DNA of 64,000 nucleotides from an uncultured Fodinibius sp. (GTDB taxonomy: Bacteria; Bacteroidota; Rhodothermia; Balneolales; Balneolaceae): positions 62,001-126,000 of the forward strand of contig CAJXOG010000003.1 in assembly GCA_913057775.1 (NCBI GenBank), read 5' to 3'. Position 1 is the first letter of the stretch, and each line of letters begins with the position of its first letter. Position numbers and translations under genes: made by a program. Positions 34,660 through 44,682 of the stretch are shown one piece after another. Under the pieces are notes generated by a model. That model saw only the letters and a list, made by a program, of their open reading frames with translations, was not told where the DNA came from and ran no database searches.

Positions 34660-35034
34660 ATGGGGATATCACCCGAAGTTCATCGCTATATAATTGCTGG
34701 CCTGTTTTTAATAACAGGAACACTTCATTTTCTGAAGCCTAAATTTTTCACCGGCATTATGCCGGATTATATCCCCTATCACCTTGCAATGGTGTATATT
34801 AGTGGGGCAGCAGAGATAGTTGGTGGATTAGGAATTCTCTTTGAAAATACGCAATCATGGGCGGGCTGGGGACTTATTCTGCTGCTGATTGCGGTATTCC
34901 CTGCCAATATCAACATGACGGTGGAATCAATTCAGAAATCGGGATATACTTCATTATTTAGCATGGCAACCATCGCTCGGTTGCCACTACAATTTGCACT
35001 TATTTATTGGATATACTGGGCGTGTCTCAAGTAG
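34660..35034 (+). CDS. DoxX-family membrane protein
   Basis: The ORF track starts at 34630 inside the proline dehydrogenase gene; ATG 34660 is preferred, giving 124 residues. Four membrane helices are visible and the DoxX pattern is clear: ITGTLHFLKPKFFTGIMP after helix 1, then YISGAAEIVGGLGILF. Family members associate with redox or quinone-linked processes. Its tight spacing after proline dehydrogenase may reflect electron transfer, but this is inference. Confidence 0.8.
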   Translation: MGISPEVHRYIIAGLFLITGTLHFLKPKFFTGIMPDYIPYHLAMVYISGAAEIVGGLGILFENTQSWAGWGLILLLIAVFPANINMTVESIQKSGYTSLFSMATIARLPLQFALIYWIYWACLK

Positions 35035-35106
35035 AAGTTAAAATCGAGTAGTAAAATAAGGGAAAACTTCTCGCTTATTGCTTCTTACAATTTCATATTT
35101 TATCCC

Positions 35107-37254
35107 ATGTTATATTCTAAAGGCCTCACCAAAATTATACTTCCAATTCTAATCGGTATTGGCCTACTTTTCATTCCACTAATTGGGGATTTTCACATCG
35201 AGTCTGCCCTACTTGTTTCTTTAGTGGGGTGTTTCTGGGGCGGAATTCAGGCAAGTAAACAATCAACAGAAAGAGATTTTTATGTTGCTCTCAGAATTAT
35301 AGGCTATTTGTATTTAGTTGGTTTCCCATTGCTTTTAAATGCCATGGTTACGGGCTGTTTCAGCATTCACGGGTTGGCATTCTGGCTGCTATTTCCCCTG
35401 CCCAGCGTCTTCTTTGGATATGCTATCGGTCGTCTGGCCCGCAGTCTAACATTATCATATGCCAAGACGATAACGGTTGGAATTCTGATATTTGTAGGAG
35501 TTGGTATGCTGTTGATTGAACTGCTGTTCTATCCCCAGGTCTACTTTTTTAATCATGTATGGGGCGGGTGGCCGGGCCCCATTTATGATGAGGTTGTCAG
35601 AGTAAATGGAGCAGCTGTCTTTTTCCGAATGTTGACATTGTTGTGGGCCACTCTTCTCTGGCACATTCCAGTTTTGTATAAAGATCGGTATATGAAATGG
35701 ATTGTGGGATTTTCGGCGGTTGCCATTTTGATTAGCTACACACAGCTGACCGAGTTTGGTGTTAACTCCCCGCGATCTTATTTGCAAAAGGTCTTGGGAG
35801 GACATCAGTCCACCGAGCACTTTGAGTTGTATTATAATGAGCGTCTTTACAGTGAATATGAAATCGATTTACTGGCGAAAGAGCATGAGTTTTACTTTGA
35901 TCAGATTTCCAGTCAGCTTGAATTGTCTGAGAGAGACACAGCGAATAAAATTGAAAGCTATTTATACGGGCATCCCTGGCAGAAGAAGCAGCTGGTGGGC
36001 GCAAAGTTTACCAGTTATGTGCCGGTGTGGCTGGAGCAGGATCAGCTTCATATTGCCAAAGAGCAAGTTGCCAGCAGCCTTAAACATGAGCTGGTGCATG
36101 TGATGTCCAAACAGTTTGGTAATTGGTTTAATGCCAGCTGGTGCATAGGTCTTATTGAGGGTATGGCCGTAGCAATAGACGGGGGCTCTTCCTCGACGTC
36201 AACGATTCATCAAATGGTGGTATCCGAAAAGCCATATCCTTCGGCAAAAGAACTGGAAAGAGCGTTTTCGTTTTGGGGGTTTTACGGCGGACGTTCGGGA
36301 GCAAATTATACCACCAGCGGTTCGTTTGTGCGCTTTTTGATGCAAAACTATCCTATAGAAGATTTAAAGGAAGCTTATCGGACTGGAAATGTACAACAAG
36401 CATATCAAACGGATTGGCAAATATTGGCAAAAGAATGGCATGCAGTGCTGGATACGGTTGAGGTAGATTCTATAGATCAACGGGTTGCCCGCCGTATTTT
36501 TAGGATGCAATCGCTGTTTGAGAAAGAGTGTCCGCACGTAGTTTCTGACTTTGCTGCTGCGCATGATAATTATCGTTTTTCTTTGGCAAATCGGGATACT
36601 GCACAGGCATTACAATTTTTAGATCGGGCGTTGGTGGAAGCGGATAGCGCAGAACCGATAAAAACAGAATGGAGCTATCGTAATTTGGTAACGGGTAATT
36701 CTGAAAAAGTACGTCAAGCAGCCACACTCAGTGATACCACCGTAGATTTGCAGCTTCTGTATGCAGATGCATTTGCCATGACTGATAACTGGGAGGAGGC
36801 GGAGAGGCATCGTTCGAAAGGAGAGAAGTTATTTGAAGAAAATCCGGATTCGCTGTTAAAATCGGCTTTGGAAACACGCAGTGATCGTCGCCAGTGGCAG
36901 ATTTATCGACAGATGACCTATGACAATATGTTACCTGATTCTGCTACTTTTGGTGAGACGTTACCCCGGACTAAGGTTCGAACTATACGTAAGGTAATTG
37001 AACAGGAGCGGTGGGATAAGATGAAACGGTATGCAGATCAGCTATTAGAGAATTCATTGCAGCAAAAATATTTTGATGACTATCAGCTGCTAATTCATCA
37101 CTTGGCTTTTCAAGATAAAATCAATTTATCTGAACAGCTTATGGAACAGTTAAATGAATTGCCACTGCGAAATCGCTATCGGGAGCGATTACAACAAGAG
37201 GGGAATTGGATGCAGTTTTTGAAAACCGAAAAAGCTGTTGGAAACTATGACTAA
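35107..37254 (+). CDS. Membrane protein with gluzincin-like HExxH metallopeptidase domain
   Basis: A 715-residue protein. Residues 1-220 hold about six or seven membrane helices. The following domain carries HELVH (His327, Glu328, His331) with a candidate third ligand Glu351 in LIEGMAVA, the HExxH-19-E spacing of gluzincins (MA clan). Residues 440-715 are mostly helical with a TPR-like feel (ALQFLDRALVEADSA, MTDNWEEAERH). The active site would be periplasmic if the seven-helix reading is right. I cannot name the family. It is followed by a secreted YCII-type gene. Confidence 0.7.
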   Translation: MLYSKGLTKIILPILIGIGLLFIPLIGDFHIESALLVSLVGCFWGGIQASKQSTERDFYVALRIIGYLYLVGFPLLLNAMVTGCFSIHGLAFWLLFPLPSVFFGYAIGRLARSLTLSYAKTITVGILIFVGVGMLLIELLFYPQVYFFNHVWGGWPGPIYDEVVRVNGAAVFFRMLTLLWATLLWHIPVLYKDRYMKWIVGFSAVAILISYTQLTEFGVNSPRSYLQKVLGGHQSTEHFELYYNERLYSEYEIDLLAKEHEFYFDQISSQLELSERDTANKIESYLYGHPWQKKQLVGAKFTSYVPVWLEQDQLHIAKEQVASSLKHELVHVMSKQFGNWFNASWCIGLIEGMAVAIDGGSSSTSTIHQMVVSEKPYPSAKELERAFSFWGFYGGRSGANYTTSGSFVRFLMQNYPIEDLKEAYRTGNVQQAYQTDWQILAKEWHAVLDTVEVDSIDQRVARRIFRMQSLFEKECPHVVSDFAAAHDNYRFSLANRDTAQALQFLDRALVEADSAEPIKTEWSYRNLVTGNSEKVRQAATLSDTTVDLQLLYADAFAMTDNWEEAERHRSKGEKLFEENPDSLLKSALETRSDRRQWQIYRQMTYDNMLPDSATFGETLPRTKVRTIRKVIEQERWDKMKRYADQLLENSLQQKYFDDYQLLIHHLAFQDKINLSEQLMEQLNELPLRNRYRERLQQEGNWMQFLKTEKAVGNYD

Positions 37255-37302
37255 AACTTTACTAATTTGGCACAAACGAAAACATCCGAAAAAGATAAAG
37301 CA

Positions 37303-37731
37303 ATGAGAACAATAATAGTGGCAAGTATTTTCCTGTGTATGGCTTCATTAACATTTGCACAGGCCGCTGATTCGGCAGAAGAACAAAAGCCGAAAACGTT
37401 TAAAATGGAGCAGGGAGATACGACCTATGTAATGCAAAAGTATTTCATGGTGTTTTTAAAGTCGGGACCTGCCCGAAGCCAGACTAAAGAAGAGGCTGAG
37501 AAAATTCAGAAAAAGCATTTGGCGTATCTGCAAAAGATGGCTGAGGAAGGGAATACAAGTATAACCGGTCCGATGGGTGATGCCGGTGAAATTCGCGGAA
37601 TTGTCATTTATAATACCGCCACTGCTGAACAAGCCCGAATGCTGGCAGAAGGAGATCCGGCGGTAAAGGCCGGTCGCTTGGTAGTTGAGGTTCATCCTTG
37701 GTGGGCGGCCAAGGGATCAAAGCTAAAATAA
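37303..37731 (+). CDS. Secreted YCII-domain protein
   Basis: The ORF begins at TTG 37267, but ATG 37303 opens a good signal peptide (MRTIIVASIFLCMASLTFAQ), giving 142 residues. The mature protein has the YCII fold: MQKYFMVFLKSGPARSQTKEEAEKIQKKHLAYLQKMAEEGNTSITGPMG, then EQARMLAEGDPAVKAGRLVVEVHPWW. YCII proteins are usually cytosolic and small, and the conserved His-Asp pair of the family is visible (KHLAYL, GDPAVKAG). An exported version is less common. The substrate is unknown. Confidence 0.8.
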   Translation: MRTIIVASIFLCMASLTFAQAADSAEEQKPKTFKMEQGDTTYVMQKYFMVFLKSGPARSQTKEEAEKIQKKHLAYLQKMAEEGNTSITGPMGDAGEIRGIVIYNTATAEQARMLAEGDPAVKAGRLVVEVHPWWAAKGSKLK

Positions 37732-37740
37732 GAGTAGTTT

Positions 37741-38301
37741 ATGATGAGAGAATATACGCTGTCATTTTTGGAAGCTAATATTTATTCCCTATTAGTATAC
37801 GTGCCAATTATTGCCGGATATTTTGTGCCTTACGGATTATTATATGGATGGACGGCATTTGGGACGAATATCTTGCAAGCGCTTGATAATCCGCTAATAT
37901 TTTTAGCAATCATATTTATTGGAATTGCAGTGCATGAATTTATTCATGGAATAAGCTGGTGGTGGATGGATGATATTCCGTGGGAGAAAATTCATTTTGG
38001 ATTTAAGTGGGCGGTTTTGACACCTTATGTGCACTGTCCGGAGCCCATAGAAGTAAGCAATTATCGTTGGGGCGTAGCTATGCCCGGCATTGTATTGGGT
38101 ATTTTGCCCTATTTGATCGCATTGATATCACATAATGGCTGGTTGCTGGCATTTGGATTATTCTTTACCCTTACTGCCAGCGGAGACATTCTAATTCTGT
38201 GGTTATTGCGTAATGTCAGGGGCGGTAAAAAAGTACAAGATCATCCCGATTTAGTCGGTTGTCGCGTAGTTGATGAAAATTTAAATGTTACCACACCATG
38301 A
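37741..38301 (+). CDS. DUF3267 putative zincin membrane protein
   Basis: A 186-residue protein with about four membrane helices and an intramembrane-type HEFIH motif (His65, Glu66, His69), followed later by a conserved [10 protein letters not shown] segment and a DHPDLVGC tail. This matches DUF3267, predicted to be membrane zinc metallopeptidases resembling the site-2 protease group. No substrate is known. The gene ends with a 4-bp overlap with the nitroreductase gene. It is the second HExxH membrane protein within 3 kb. Confidence 0.8.
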   Translation: MMREYTLSFLEANIYSLLVYVPIIAGYFVPYGLLYGWTAFGTNILQALDNPLIFLAIIFIGIAVHEFIHGISWWWMDDIPWEKIHFGFKWAVLTPYVHCPEPIEVSNYRWGVAMPGIVLGILPYLIALISHNGWLLAFGLFFTLTASGDILILWLLRNVRGGKKVQDHPDLVGCRVVDENLNVTTP

Positions 38302-38966
38302 GTGAAGTAAAATTTGTTGATCATTCAGATTACCAACAATATCCTGTCGAGGAGATGCGGGAGCGAGCTCGCTCGTTTTATGAAGACATGAAACGGCGTC
38401 GGACGGTGCGTGAATTTTCGGATCGAGAGGTGCCGAGAGAAATCATTGAAGATTGTATTCGGGCAGCGGGAAGAGCTCCCAACGGAGCTAATAAACAGCC
38501 CTGGCACTTTGCGGTGGTGAACGACTCAAAGGTAAAGAAACAAATCCGTGAAGCGGCTGAAGAAGAGGAACGGGAGTTTTACGAACGCCGGGCTACCGAT
38601 GAGTGGCTGCAGGCATTAGCCCCACTGGGTACCGATGCCGATAAACCTTTTCTGGAAGAGGCTCCTTATCTTATTGCTATTTTTTCTCAGAGTTATGGGA
38701 TTAACGAGGAGGGCGAAAAGGAGACACATTATTATGTGAAGGAATCGGTTGGGATTGCGACCGGGATGTTAATTACAGCTATTCACAAAGCGGGTCTGGT
38801 TTCGCTTACCCACACCCCAAGTCCGATGGGATTCTTGAACCAGATATTAAATCGTCCGGAAAATGAAAGGCCGTTTTTACTGTTGGTGGTCGGGTATCCC
38901 AAAGAGGATGTAAAAGTGCCGGATATAACCAAAAAATCGTTGAATGAGATTGCGAGTTTTCATTGA
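38298..38966 (+). CDS. Nitroreductase-family flavoprotein
   Basis: A 222-residue FMN-dependent oxidoreductase. The N-terminal [14 protein letters not shown] and [15 protein letters not shown] are the FMN-contacting segments; [18 protein letters not shown] and [30 protein letters not shown] follow. The TxTP-like HTPSPMGF motif resembles the iodotyrosine-deiodinase or BluB-like branch of the superfamily, but the substrate remains open. It overlaps the DUF3267 gene by 4 bp. Confidence 0.88.
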   Translation: MSEVKFVDHSDYQQYPVEEMRERARSFYEDMKRRRTVREFSDREVPREIIEDCIRAAGRAPNGANKQPWHFAVVNDSKVKKQIREAAEEEEREFYERRATDEWLQALAPLGTDADKPFLEEAPYLIAIFSQSYGINEEGEKETHYYVKESVGIATGMLITAIHKAGLVSLTHTPSPMGFLNQILNRPENERPFLLLVVGYPKEDVKVPDITKKSLNEIASFH

Positions 38967-39092
38967 CTGAGGTAATAATGGGTAGAACCTTTTTAAGCAC
39001 TGATTTTAATAAAATAAGAATTAAAAATATATTGGTATGTGGAATTCCAGATTGCTCCAAAATAGTTTTCAACGGTATTAAAATTTAAATCA

Positions 39093-40595
39093 TTGTCTGA
39101 AGTTAATAATCCTCTTTTAGAGCGGTATAGGTTGGCATTGGATGGGGCTGATATTTGTATTTGGGACTGGATGGATATCGATAAAAAAGAGCAGTGGTGG
39201 TCGCCTGAATTTTATAATACACTGGGATACGAAGAGGAAGAGATTGAGGCCAATATTGATAATTTCAAGTCTTTGCTCCATCCTGATGATGTAGAAATAG
39301 TATTTGGGGCTATGAATGATCATTTAAATACCGGGGTCCCAATATCTTTAGAATACCGATTGCAGACCAAATCCGGAGAATACAAGTGGTTTCAGGGTTC
39401 GGCCAAGGCTACTTTTGATGATGGCGGCAACCCCACTCGCATGGCAGGAAGCATTATTGACATTGATAGTCGCAAAGATACGGATCTAAAATTAGAAAAA
39501 GATCATAACCTATTGCGTACTATTATTGATAACATTCCGGCCTGTGTTTATGTAAAAGATCTGGATGGACGCAAGGTACTGGCGAATCGTTCAGAGTATG
39601 AATTATGGGGCTTTGGCAGAGAGGAACAGATCTTGGGAAAGAGGGATGCTGATTTAAGCAGGGAGGGGATTGCAGTACTTTCGGAAAATGAAGACCGAGA
39701 GGTTCTGGAAACGGGTGAGCCAATAATCGATAAGGATGCCTACACCGAGATTGACGGCAAGGAATATGTTCTACTGGTTTCTAAGATCCCTTTGAAAGAT
39801 AGCAATGAAAACATAGTGGGACTGGTTGGTATTAGTAATGATATTACCGAGCGCAAAAAAATGGAGAATAAACTGCGCGAACGGAATCAGCAGCTTAAGA
39901 AGCTCAACAATATGACGAATAAAATTTATTCGGTTGTTGGTCACGATCTTAAGACTCCGTTGTCATCTATTTTGGGGTTATCTGACTTGTTGCTTAGTGA
40001 CATAGATTCCGAGGATGACTTAAAAGAAAACCTGGGTATTATCCGGCAATCGGCGCTAAAGATGTCAGACTTGTTAGGTGATCTGCTGAACTGGGCGCGT
40101 ATTCAAACCGATGATTTATCCCTGAATAAAACGAAGTTTTCAATTTTCGAAACGGTACAGGATACTATTGATTTGCTTACCATTACGGCCGAGCAGAAGG
40201 GTATTAGCCTAGAGTTTAAAAATGGGGATTCATTTCAGGTGTATGCAGATAAGCAATTAATTGCTACGGTTATCCGAAACTTCATTTCTAATGCACTCAA
40301 GTTTTCTGATGAGGGAGATACTGTAGAAGTGAGGTTGCGTCGTGATGAGAATTATTGGCACTTGTCAGTTGAAGATGAGGGGATGGGGATGTCTGAGAAA
40401 AACATACAGCGGCTTTTTCATAATCGTAAGCATCCTCAAAAAGAGGGCACCCAAAACGAAAAGGGCAGCGGTATTGGATTACGGCTATGCAAGGAACTGG
40501 CTGAGCGGCACGGTGGACAAATATCTGTTGAAAGTGAACTTGGAAAAGGCTCTATATTTACTTTAGCTATCCCCGCTAACCAGGATCCGGAGTAG
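39093..40595 (+). CDS. PAS-PAS sensor histidine kinase
   Basis: A 500-residue kinase starting at TTG 39093, the only start-like codon after an in-frame TAG. The first PAS domain (about 12-130) has a PAC tail EYKWFQGSAKATFDDGGNPTR. The second PAS (about 140-258) follows, then a HisKA domain with phospho-acceptor His284 in VVGHDLKTPLSS, then HATPase_c with N-box NFISNALKFSD, DEGMGMS and GSGIGLRLCKEL. No membrane helix is visible, so it should be cytosolic. No response regulator is adjacent. Its stop lies 4 bp from the end of tyrA on the opposite strand. Confidence 0.92.
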   Translation: MSEVNNPLLERYRLALDGADICIWDWMDIDKKEQWWSPEFYNTLGYEEEEIEANIDNFKSLLHPDDVEIVFGAMNDHLNTGVPISLEYRLQTKSGEYKWFQGSAKATFDDGGNPTRMAGSIIDIDSRKDTDLKLEKDHNLLRTIIDNIPACVYVKDLDGRKVLANRSEYELWGFGREEQILGKRDADLSREGIAVLSENEDREVLETGEPIIDKDAYTEIDGKEYVLLVSKIPLKDSNENIVGLVGISNDITERKKMENKLRERNQQLKKLNNMTNKIYSVVGHDLKTPLSSILGLSDLLLSDIDSEDDLKENLGIIRQSALKMSDLLGDLLNWARIQTDDLSLNKTKFSIFETVQDTIDLLTITAEQKGISLEFKNGDSFQVYADKQLIATVIRNFISNALKFSDEGDTVEVRLRRDENYWHLSVEDEGMGMSEKNIQRLFHNRKHPQKEGTQNEKGSGIGLRLCKELAERHGGQISVESELGKGSIFTLAIPANQDPE

Positions 40596-40599
40596 GTAA

Positions 40600-41733
40600 T
40601 CAGGAAAAGCGATCTGCCAGCCGGTTAATAAGGTATCCGCTTTCTTCAAGTGCCTGTGAAGCAAACTTGCCAAAGAAGTCGGTAACGGACTCAAATTCCT
40701 TTATAAAGCCTTTTTTGTCATCATTTTTGACCATTTTAGCCAGTTTGTTATTGTGCTCAATAAATTTGAGCAGCAATTCGCGACGTTTCTCATTAGCAAA
40801 AACGATATCCGCATAAAGTTCAGCACTCTGAGCAAAAATACGGCCTGTCATCATCAGCTCGGCGCGGTAGATGGGCGAAGAGTAATCCAGTATATCCTGT
40901 GGTTTTAGGTCGTAGGTTTTCATAAACGAGCCATGAAGCAGAGCCACGAAGTGACGAAGCCCCTGTACCATATGCATTACATGATCATGTTTCTCGGGGT
41001 CAGCCTTTACTAAACGCATGCCCCAGAGTTTAGACTGTTCCACAACCCATTGTGAACTTTCATTGTCACGCACCGGACATACGACCATCAGCTGCTTGGA
41101 AAGGTTATCTACATCTGGACCATGCATGGGATGTAATCCTAAAACAGGTCCGTCGTGGGCTTCTTTCATTGCCTCAATAGGATCGGTTTTATTACTGGTA
41201 AAATCTGCCAGAATAGTTTCTGAGGTTAGTTTGGGCGCCAATCGTTTAATAACGTTTACCGTTACATTAATGGGGACAGCAACGATAGCAAGATCAAGTT
41301 TGGGGGCAATCTCCTCGAGTTCGTGCCAATTATGCTTGTCGATTTTATAAACATGATGGCCGGTTTGCTCGATAATACGAGCGTAAAGACTCCCCATGCC
41401 GCCTTTTGCTCCGACGATAAGAATGTGTTTTGATTCTTCGGTAGCACGAGGAAACTTGTTAGAAGATTGGCTTGCTCGAGACGAGGCCATAATCATCCGC
41501 AAAAAATCCTCGGCCCAGTCGGGATCAAGGTCATGTTGAGCAGCCATTTGACGAAATTTGTCCGTCTTTTCATCTTCGCGTTTAGGAGCGAAAATGGGCA
41601 ACTGATTTTTAATTTTTTTGTCGATGACTTCGTGCACAATCTCCCTTCGTTCGGCTAAAAGTTCGAGGAGTTTGGAATCAATTTCATCAATGCGATTACG
41701 TTGTGGCCCGAGTTTCTTTTCTTTTGGAGTCAT
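40600..41733 (-). CDS. tyrA: Bifunctional chorismate mutase / prephenate dehydrogenase (T-protein)
   Basis: Converts chorismate to prephenate and then oxidises it to 4-hydroxyphenylpyruvate for tyrosine synthesis. Residues 1-90 are an AroQ-type chorismate mutase (RNRIDEIDSKLLELLAERREIV). The NAD(P)-binding start is ILIVGAKGGMGSLYARI near residue 105, and LGLHPMHGPDVDNLSKQLMV carries catalytic histidines. The 377-residue length and layout match E. coli TyrA. A well-matched promoter lies upstream. Confidence 0.93.
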   Translation of the reverse strand: MTPKEKKLGPQRNRIDEIDSKLLELLAERREIVHEVIDKKIKNQLPIFAPKREDEKTDKFRQMAAQHDLDPDWAEDFLRMIMASSRASQSSNKFPRATEESKHILIVGAKGGMGSLYARIIEQTGHHVYKIDKHNWHELEEIAPKLDLAIVAVPINVTVNVIKRLAPKLTSETILADFTSNKTDPIEAMKEAHDGPVLGLHPMHGPDVDNLSKQLMVVCPVRDNESSQWVVEQSKLWGMRLVKADPEKHDHVMHMVQGLRHFVALLHGSFMKTYDLKPQDILDYSSPIYRAELMMTGRIFAQSAELYADIVFANEKRRELLLKFIEHNNKLAKMVKNDDKKGFIKEFESVTDFFGKFASQALEESGYLINRLADRFS

Positions 41734-41800
41734 AAACTATTGATCTGAAAACTACAATATTCCACTGGAATTATTTCGGCAGCTAAAGCTGGCTAAAATA

Positions 41801-41832
41801 CAAATTTATTGACCGTGAAATAAATTTATCAA
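41801..41832 (-). promoter_or_regulatory. Candidate tyrA promoter
   Basis: On the minus strand TTG (41832-41830) is followed after 21 nt by TAAATTTG (41808-41801), an exact Bacteroidota -33/-7 pair. It lies 67 nt before the tyrA ATG. Confidence 0.55.
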
Positions 41833-41993
41833 TCGATTTAACAACGAGTTGTGGATTGGAAATTAAATGGAAGCTTTGCTGTCAATTCCCCGAAAAATAT
41901 GGGATTTTAACAGAATGATTCAGCGTTATTTTCGTTTTATTACAATGTGAATAGAAATTCCTCTAAAAGGTTTAAAAGGTTATTTAATACTAT

Positions 41994-44045
41994 ATGTCCC
42001 ATTTTGATTTACAATCTCCCTGGCCGCCCGCCGGAGATCAGCCCGAAGCTATTGAACAGTTGGTAGAGGGTGTTGAAAACGGCGATAAGTATCAGACGTT
42101 GCTTGGAATTACCGGTTCCGGAAAAACGCGCACTATATCGGGCGTAATTGATGAAGTGGAGCGTCCTACATTGGTGATGAGTCATAATAAAACACTGGCC
42201 GCTCAGCTGTATCGCGAGCTCAGTGACTTTTTTCCAGATAATCGCGTTGAATTTTTCATCTCCTATTATGATTACTATCAGCCGGAGGCGTACCTTTCTT
42301 CGCAAGATAAATATATTGAAAAGGATCTGTCAATTAACGATGAGATTCAGCGGCTTCGACTCCGGGCCACCAGCTCACTACTTTCTGGCCGACGAGATGT
42401 GATCATCGTCTCTTCGGTGAGTTGCATATACGGTATTGGCTCACCTTCTGAATATGAAAAGCTTATTATCAATCTGGAGGCCGGTACCGAAGTCCCGCGA
42501 AATAAGTTACTGTATGACCTGGTGGACTTGCACTATACACGGAACGATCGCGAATTTGAGCGTGGAACATTCCGGGTGCGTGGTGATGTCGTGGATTTAT
42601 ATCCGGCTTATGCGGAGCATGGGTTGCGCATCTCGTTCTGGGGTGATGAAATCGAAAAAATGGAAATTGTGGATCCGGAAAGCGGAGATGTGTTGGATAC
42701 CGTAGAGGAGTTTCGAATTTATCCTGCATCGCACTATGTAACGACTGAAGATCGACTTCAGGAAGCCATCGAGCAAATTCGTGATGAGCTACACTGGCGT
42801 GTTGGAACTCTTAACGATGAGGGAAAACATCTTGAAGCTAAACGACTGGAACAGCGTACGCTGTTTGACATAGAGATGATGCAAGAGATTGGATACTGTT
42901 CTGGTATTGAAAACTACTCCCGTTACCTGAGTAATCGTAAGCCGGGTGAACGTCCATACTGCTTGTTCGATTATTTCCCGGATGATTTTCTACTGGTTGT
43001 GGATGAGAGTCACCAGACGGTACCGCAAATTTCAGCGATGTACGGTGGCGACCGTTCTCGAAAAGTTGACCTCGTAGAACACGGCTTTCGATTGCCCTCG
43101 GCTATGGATAATCGTCCCCTGACGTTTGAGGAGTGGGAAGAGGTTACCAATCAGGCCATTTTTGTGAGCGCTACCCCCAGTGATTATGAACTTGAAAAGA
43201 GTGGCGGTGTGGTTGTAGAACAGATTGTGCGTCCCACTGGGCTGATGGAGCCGGAAATTGAAGTGCGCCCCGTTGATAATCAGATTGACGACCTGCTTGA
43301 GCAAATTCAGGAACGGGTTGCCAAGGGAGATCGGGTACTTTGTATTACGCTGACAAAACGACTCAGTGAGGAGCTCAGTGAGTACTTGAAGGGTGTGGGC
43401 ATATCAGCTGCATATATGCACAGTGAACTCAATGCGATGGAGCGTGTGGAAGTATTGTTCAAGTTTCGTCGCGGCGACTTTGATGTGCTCGTTGGAATTA
43501 ACCTGTTGCGTGAGGGAATAGATATTCCCGAGCTTAGCCTGGTGGCTATTTTGGATGCAGACAAAGAAGGATTCCTGCGTTCAGAGACCTCGCTGTTTCA
43601 GATCATTGGCCGTGCCGCCCGAAATGTGGAAGGAAAAGCCATTCTGTATGCCAATAAAATCACCAACAGTATGCAGACCGTAATTGATGAGACTGAGCGA
43701 CGTCGTAAGATCCAAAAAGAGTATAACGAAGAGCACGGCATTACGCCGAAAACCATCGAGAAAGAACTCAAACCGCTCGTAGATCCTGCCTTAATTTCGA
43801 ACAAAGATTTTGATCTCGATGATAAAGACAGCGACGGTGAAGATCCGCTTGAGGTCGTGAAAGTGGCCGATGAAGGCATCAAGTACAAGGCGAATCCGGC
43901 GATGAACGAAGTAACTTTTGATGACAAAGAAGAATTCTTGGAGTATCTTCGGGAATCGATGTATACGGCTGCGCAAAATATGGAGTTCGAGGAGGCGGCC
44001 CGTATTCGTGATCAAATTGAACAGCTGGAAAACGAGTTAGATTAA
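41994..44045 (+). CDS. uvrB: Excinuclease ABC subunit B
   Basis: UvrB is the helicase-like damage-verification subunit of nucleotide excision repair. The 683-residue product has Walker A GITGSGKTRT, the beta-hairpin region YYDYYQPEAYLSSQDKYIEKD, helicase motifs including REGIDIPELSLVAILDADKEGFLRS and QIIGRAARN, and a C-terminal UVR motif (EYLRESMYTAAQNMEFEEAARIRDQIEQL) that contacts UvrA or UvrC. Length and order are standard. About 260 bp separate it from the divergent tyrA. Confidence 0.97.
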   Translation: MSHFDLQSPWPPAGDQPEAIEQLVEGVENGDKYQTLLGITGSGKTRTISGVIDEVERPTLVMSHNKTLAAQLYRELSDFFPDNRVEFFISYYDYYQPEAYLSSQDKYIEKDLSINDEIQRLRLRATSSLLSGRRDVIIVSSVSCIYGIGSPSEYEKLIINLEAGTEVPRNKLLYDLVDLHYTRNDREFERGTFRVRGDVVDLYPAYAEHGLRISFWGDEIEKMEIVDPESGDVLDTVEEFRIYPASHYVTTEDRLQEAIEQIRDELHWRVGTLNDEGKHLEAKRLEQRTLFDIEMMQEIGYCSGIENYSRYLSNRKPGERPYCLFDYFPDDFLLVVDESHQTVPQISAMYGGDRSRKVDLVEHGFRLPSAMDNRPLTFEEWEEVTNQAIFVSATPSDYELEKSGGVVVEQIVRPTGLMEPEIEVRPVDNQIDDLLEQIQERVAKGDRVLCITLTKRLSEELSEYLKGVGISAAYMHSELNAMERVEVLFKFRRGDFDVLVGINLLREGIDIPELSLVAILDADKEGFLRSETSLFQIIGRAARNVEGKAILYANKITNSMQTVIDETERRRKIQKEYNEEHGITPKTIEKELKPLVDPALISNKDFDLDDKDSDGEDPLEVVKVADEGIKYKANPAMNEVTFDDKEEFLEYLRESMYTAAQNMEFEEAARIRDQIEQLENELD

Positions 44046-44052
44046 ATTATTA

Positions 44053-44074
44053 GCGTGGGCATTGATTCCCACGC
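44053..44074 (+). other. Intercistronic hairpin after uvrB
   Basis: GCGTGGG and CCCACGC form a perfect 7-bp stem with an 8-nt loop in the 48-bp gap before the next gene. No T tract follows, so it is more likely an RNA stability or partial-attenuation element than a full terminator. Confidence 0.4.
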
Positions 44075-44093
44075 CAGTAACCAATAACCAAAG

Positions 44094-44660
44094 ATGAGTA
44101 CTTTAGCATATCTCAAAAGTTTTTTTAAGGATAAAGACGTGGCTTCGGTGACGCCCACATCACGATTTTGCGTGCGCACCGTCTGTAAACCTATCGATTT
44201 TTCACAAGATATTACTATTGTTGAATATGGTGCGGGTGCGGGTGTATTTTCACACTACCTGCTTGATCATATGACGCCCAATTCACAGCTTCATCTCTTT
44301 GAAACCAATGAGATCTTGTTTAAGAAACTACAGCAGATCGACGATCCCCGGACCATGTTTTACGATCAGAGTGTAGAACATGTAACCGAGCTATTGCCCG
44401 AGAATATCATTGGACAAGTCGATTTTATTATTTCCGGTATTCCTTTTTCCTTTTTGGATGCGGAAGTCAAATCTTCCGTTATCGATCAAAGTTATAAGCT
44501 GTTGCGCGATGGCGGGGAGTTTTTGGCCTACCAAACATCGGGACATCTGGAAGATCCACTGCGGAAAACCTTTGGAAACGTAAAAACCTCTTGGGAATGG
44601 CGTAATATCCCGCCGATGACAGTATATGAGGCGGTAAAAGAAATAGATCATACAGGATAA
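44094..44660 (+). CDS. Class I SAM-dependent methyltransferase (PmtA/KsgA-like)
   Basis: A 188-residue cytoplasmic enzyme. VEYGAGAGVFSHYLL is the SAM-binding motif I, HLFETNEILF motif II, and DFIISGIPFSFL the motif IV region. That last segment, with the N-terminal VTPTSRFCVRTVCKPIDF, resembles phospholipid N-methyltransferases of the PmtA type and the rRNA dimethylase group. The substrate (phosphatidylethanolamine or RNA) is not decided by sequence. Confidence 0.75.
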   Translation: MSTLAYLKSFFKDKDVASVTPTSRFCVRTVCKPIDFSQDITIVEYGAGAGVFSHYLLDHMTPNSQLHLFETNEILFKKLQQIDDPRTMFYDQSVEHVTELLPENIIGQVDFIISGIPFSFLDAEVKSSVIDQSYKLLRDGGEFLAYQTSGHLEDPLRKTFGNVKTSWEWRNIPPMTVYEAVKEIDHTG

Positions 44661-44682
44661 GTTGGCAAGATCGGTTCATTTA

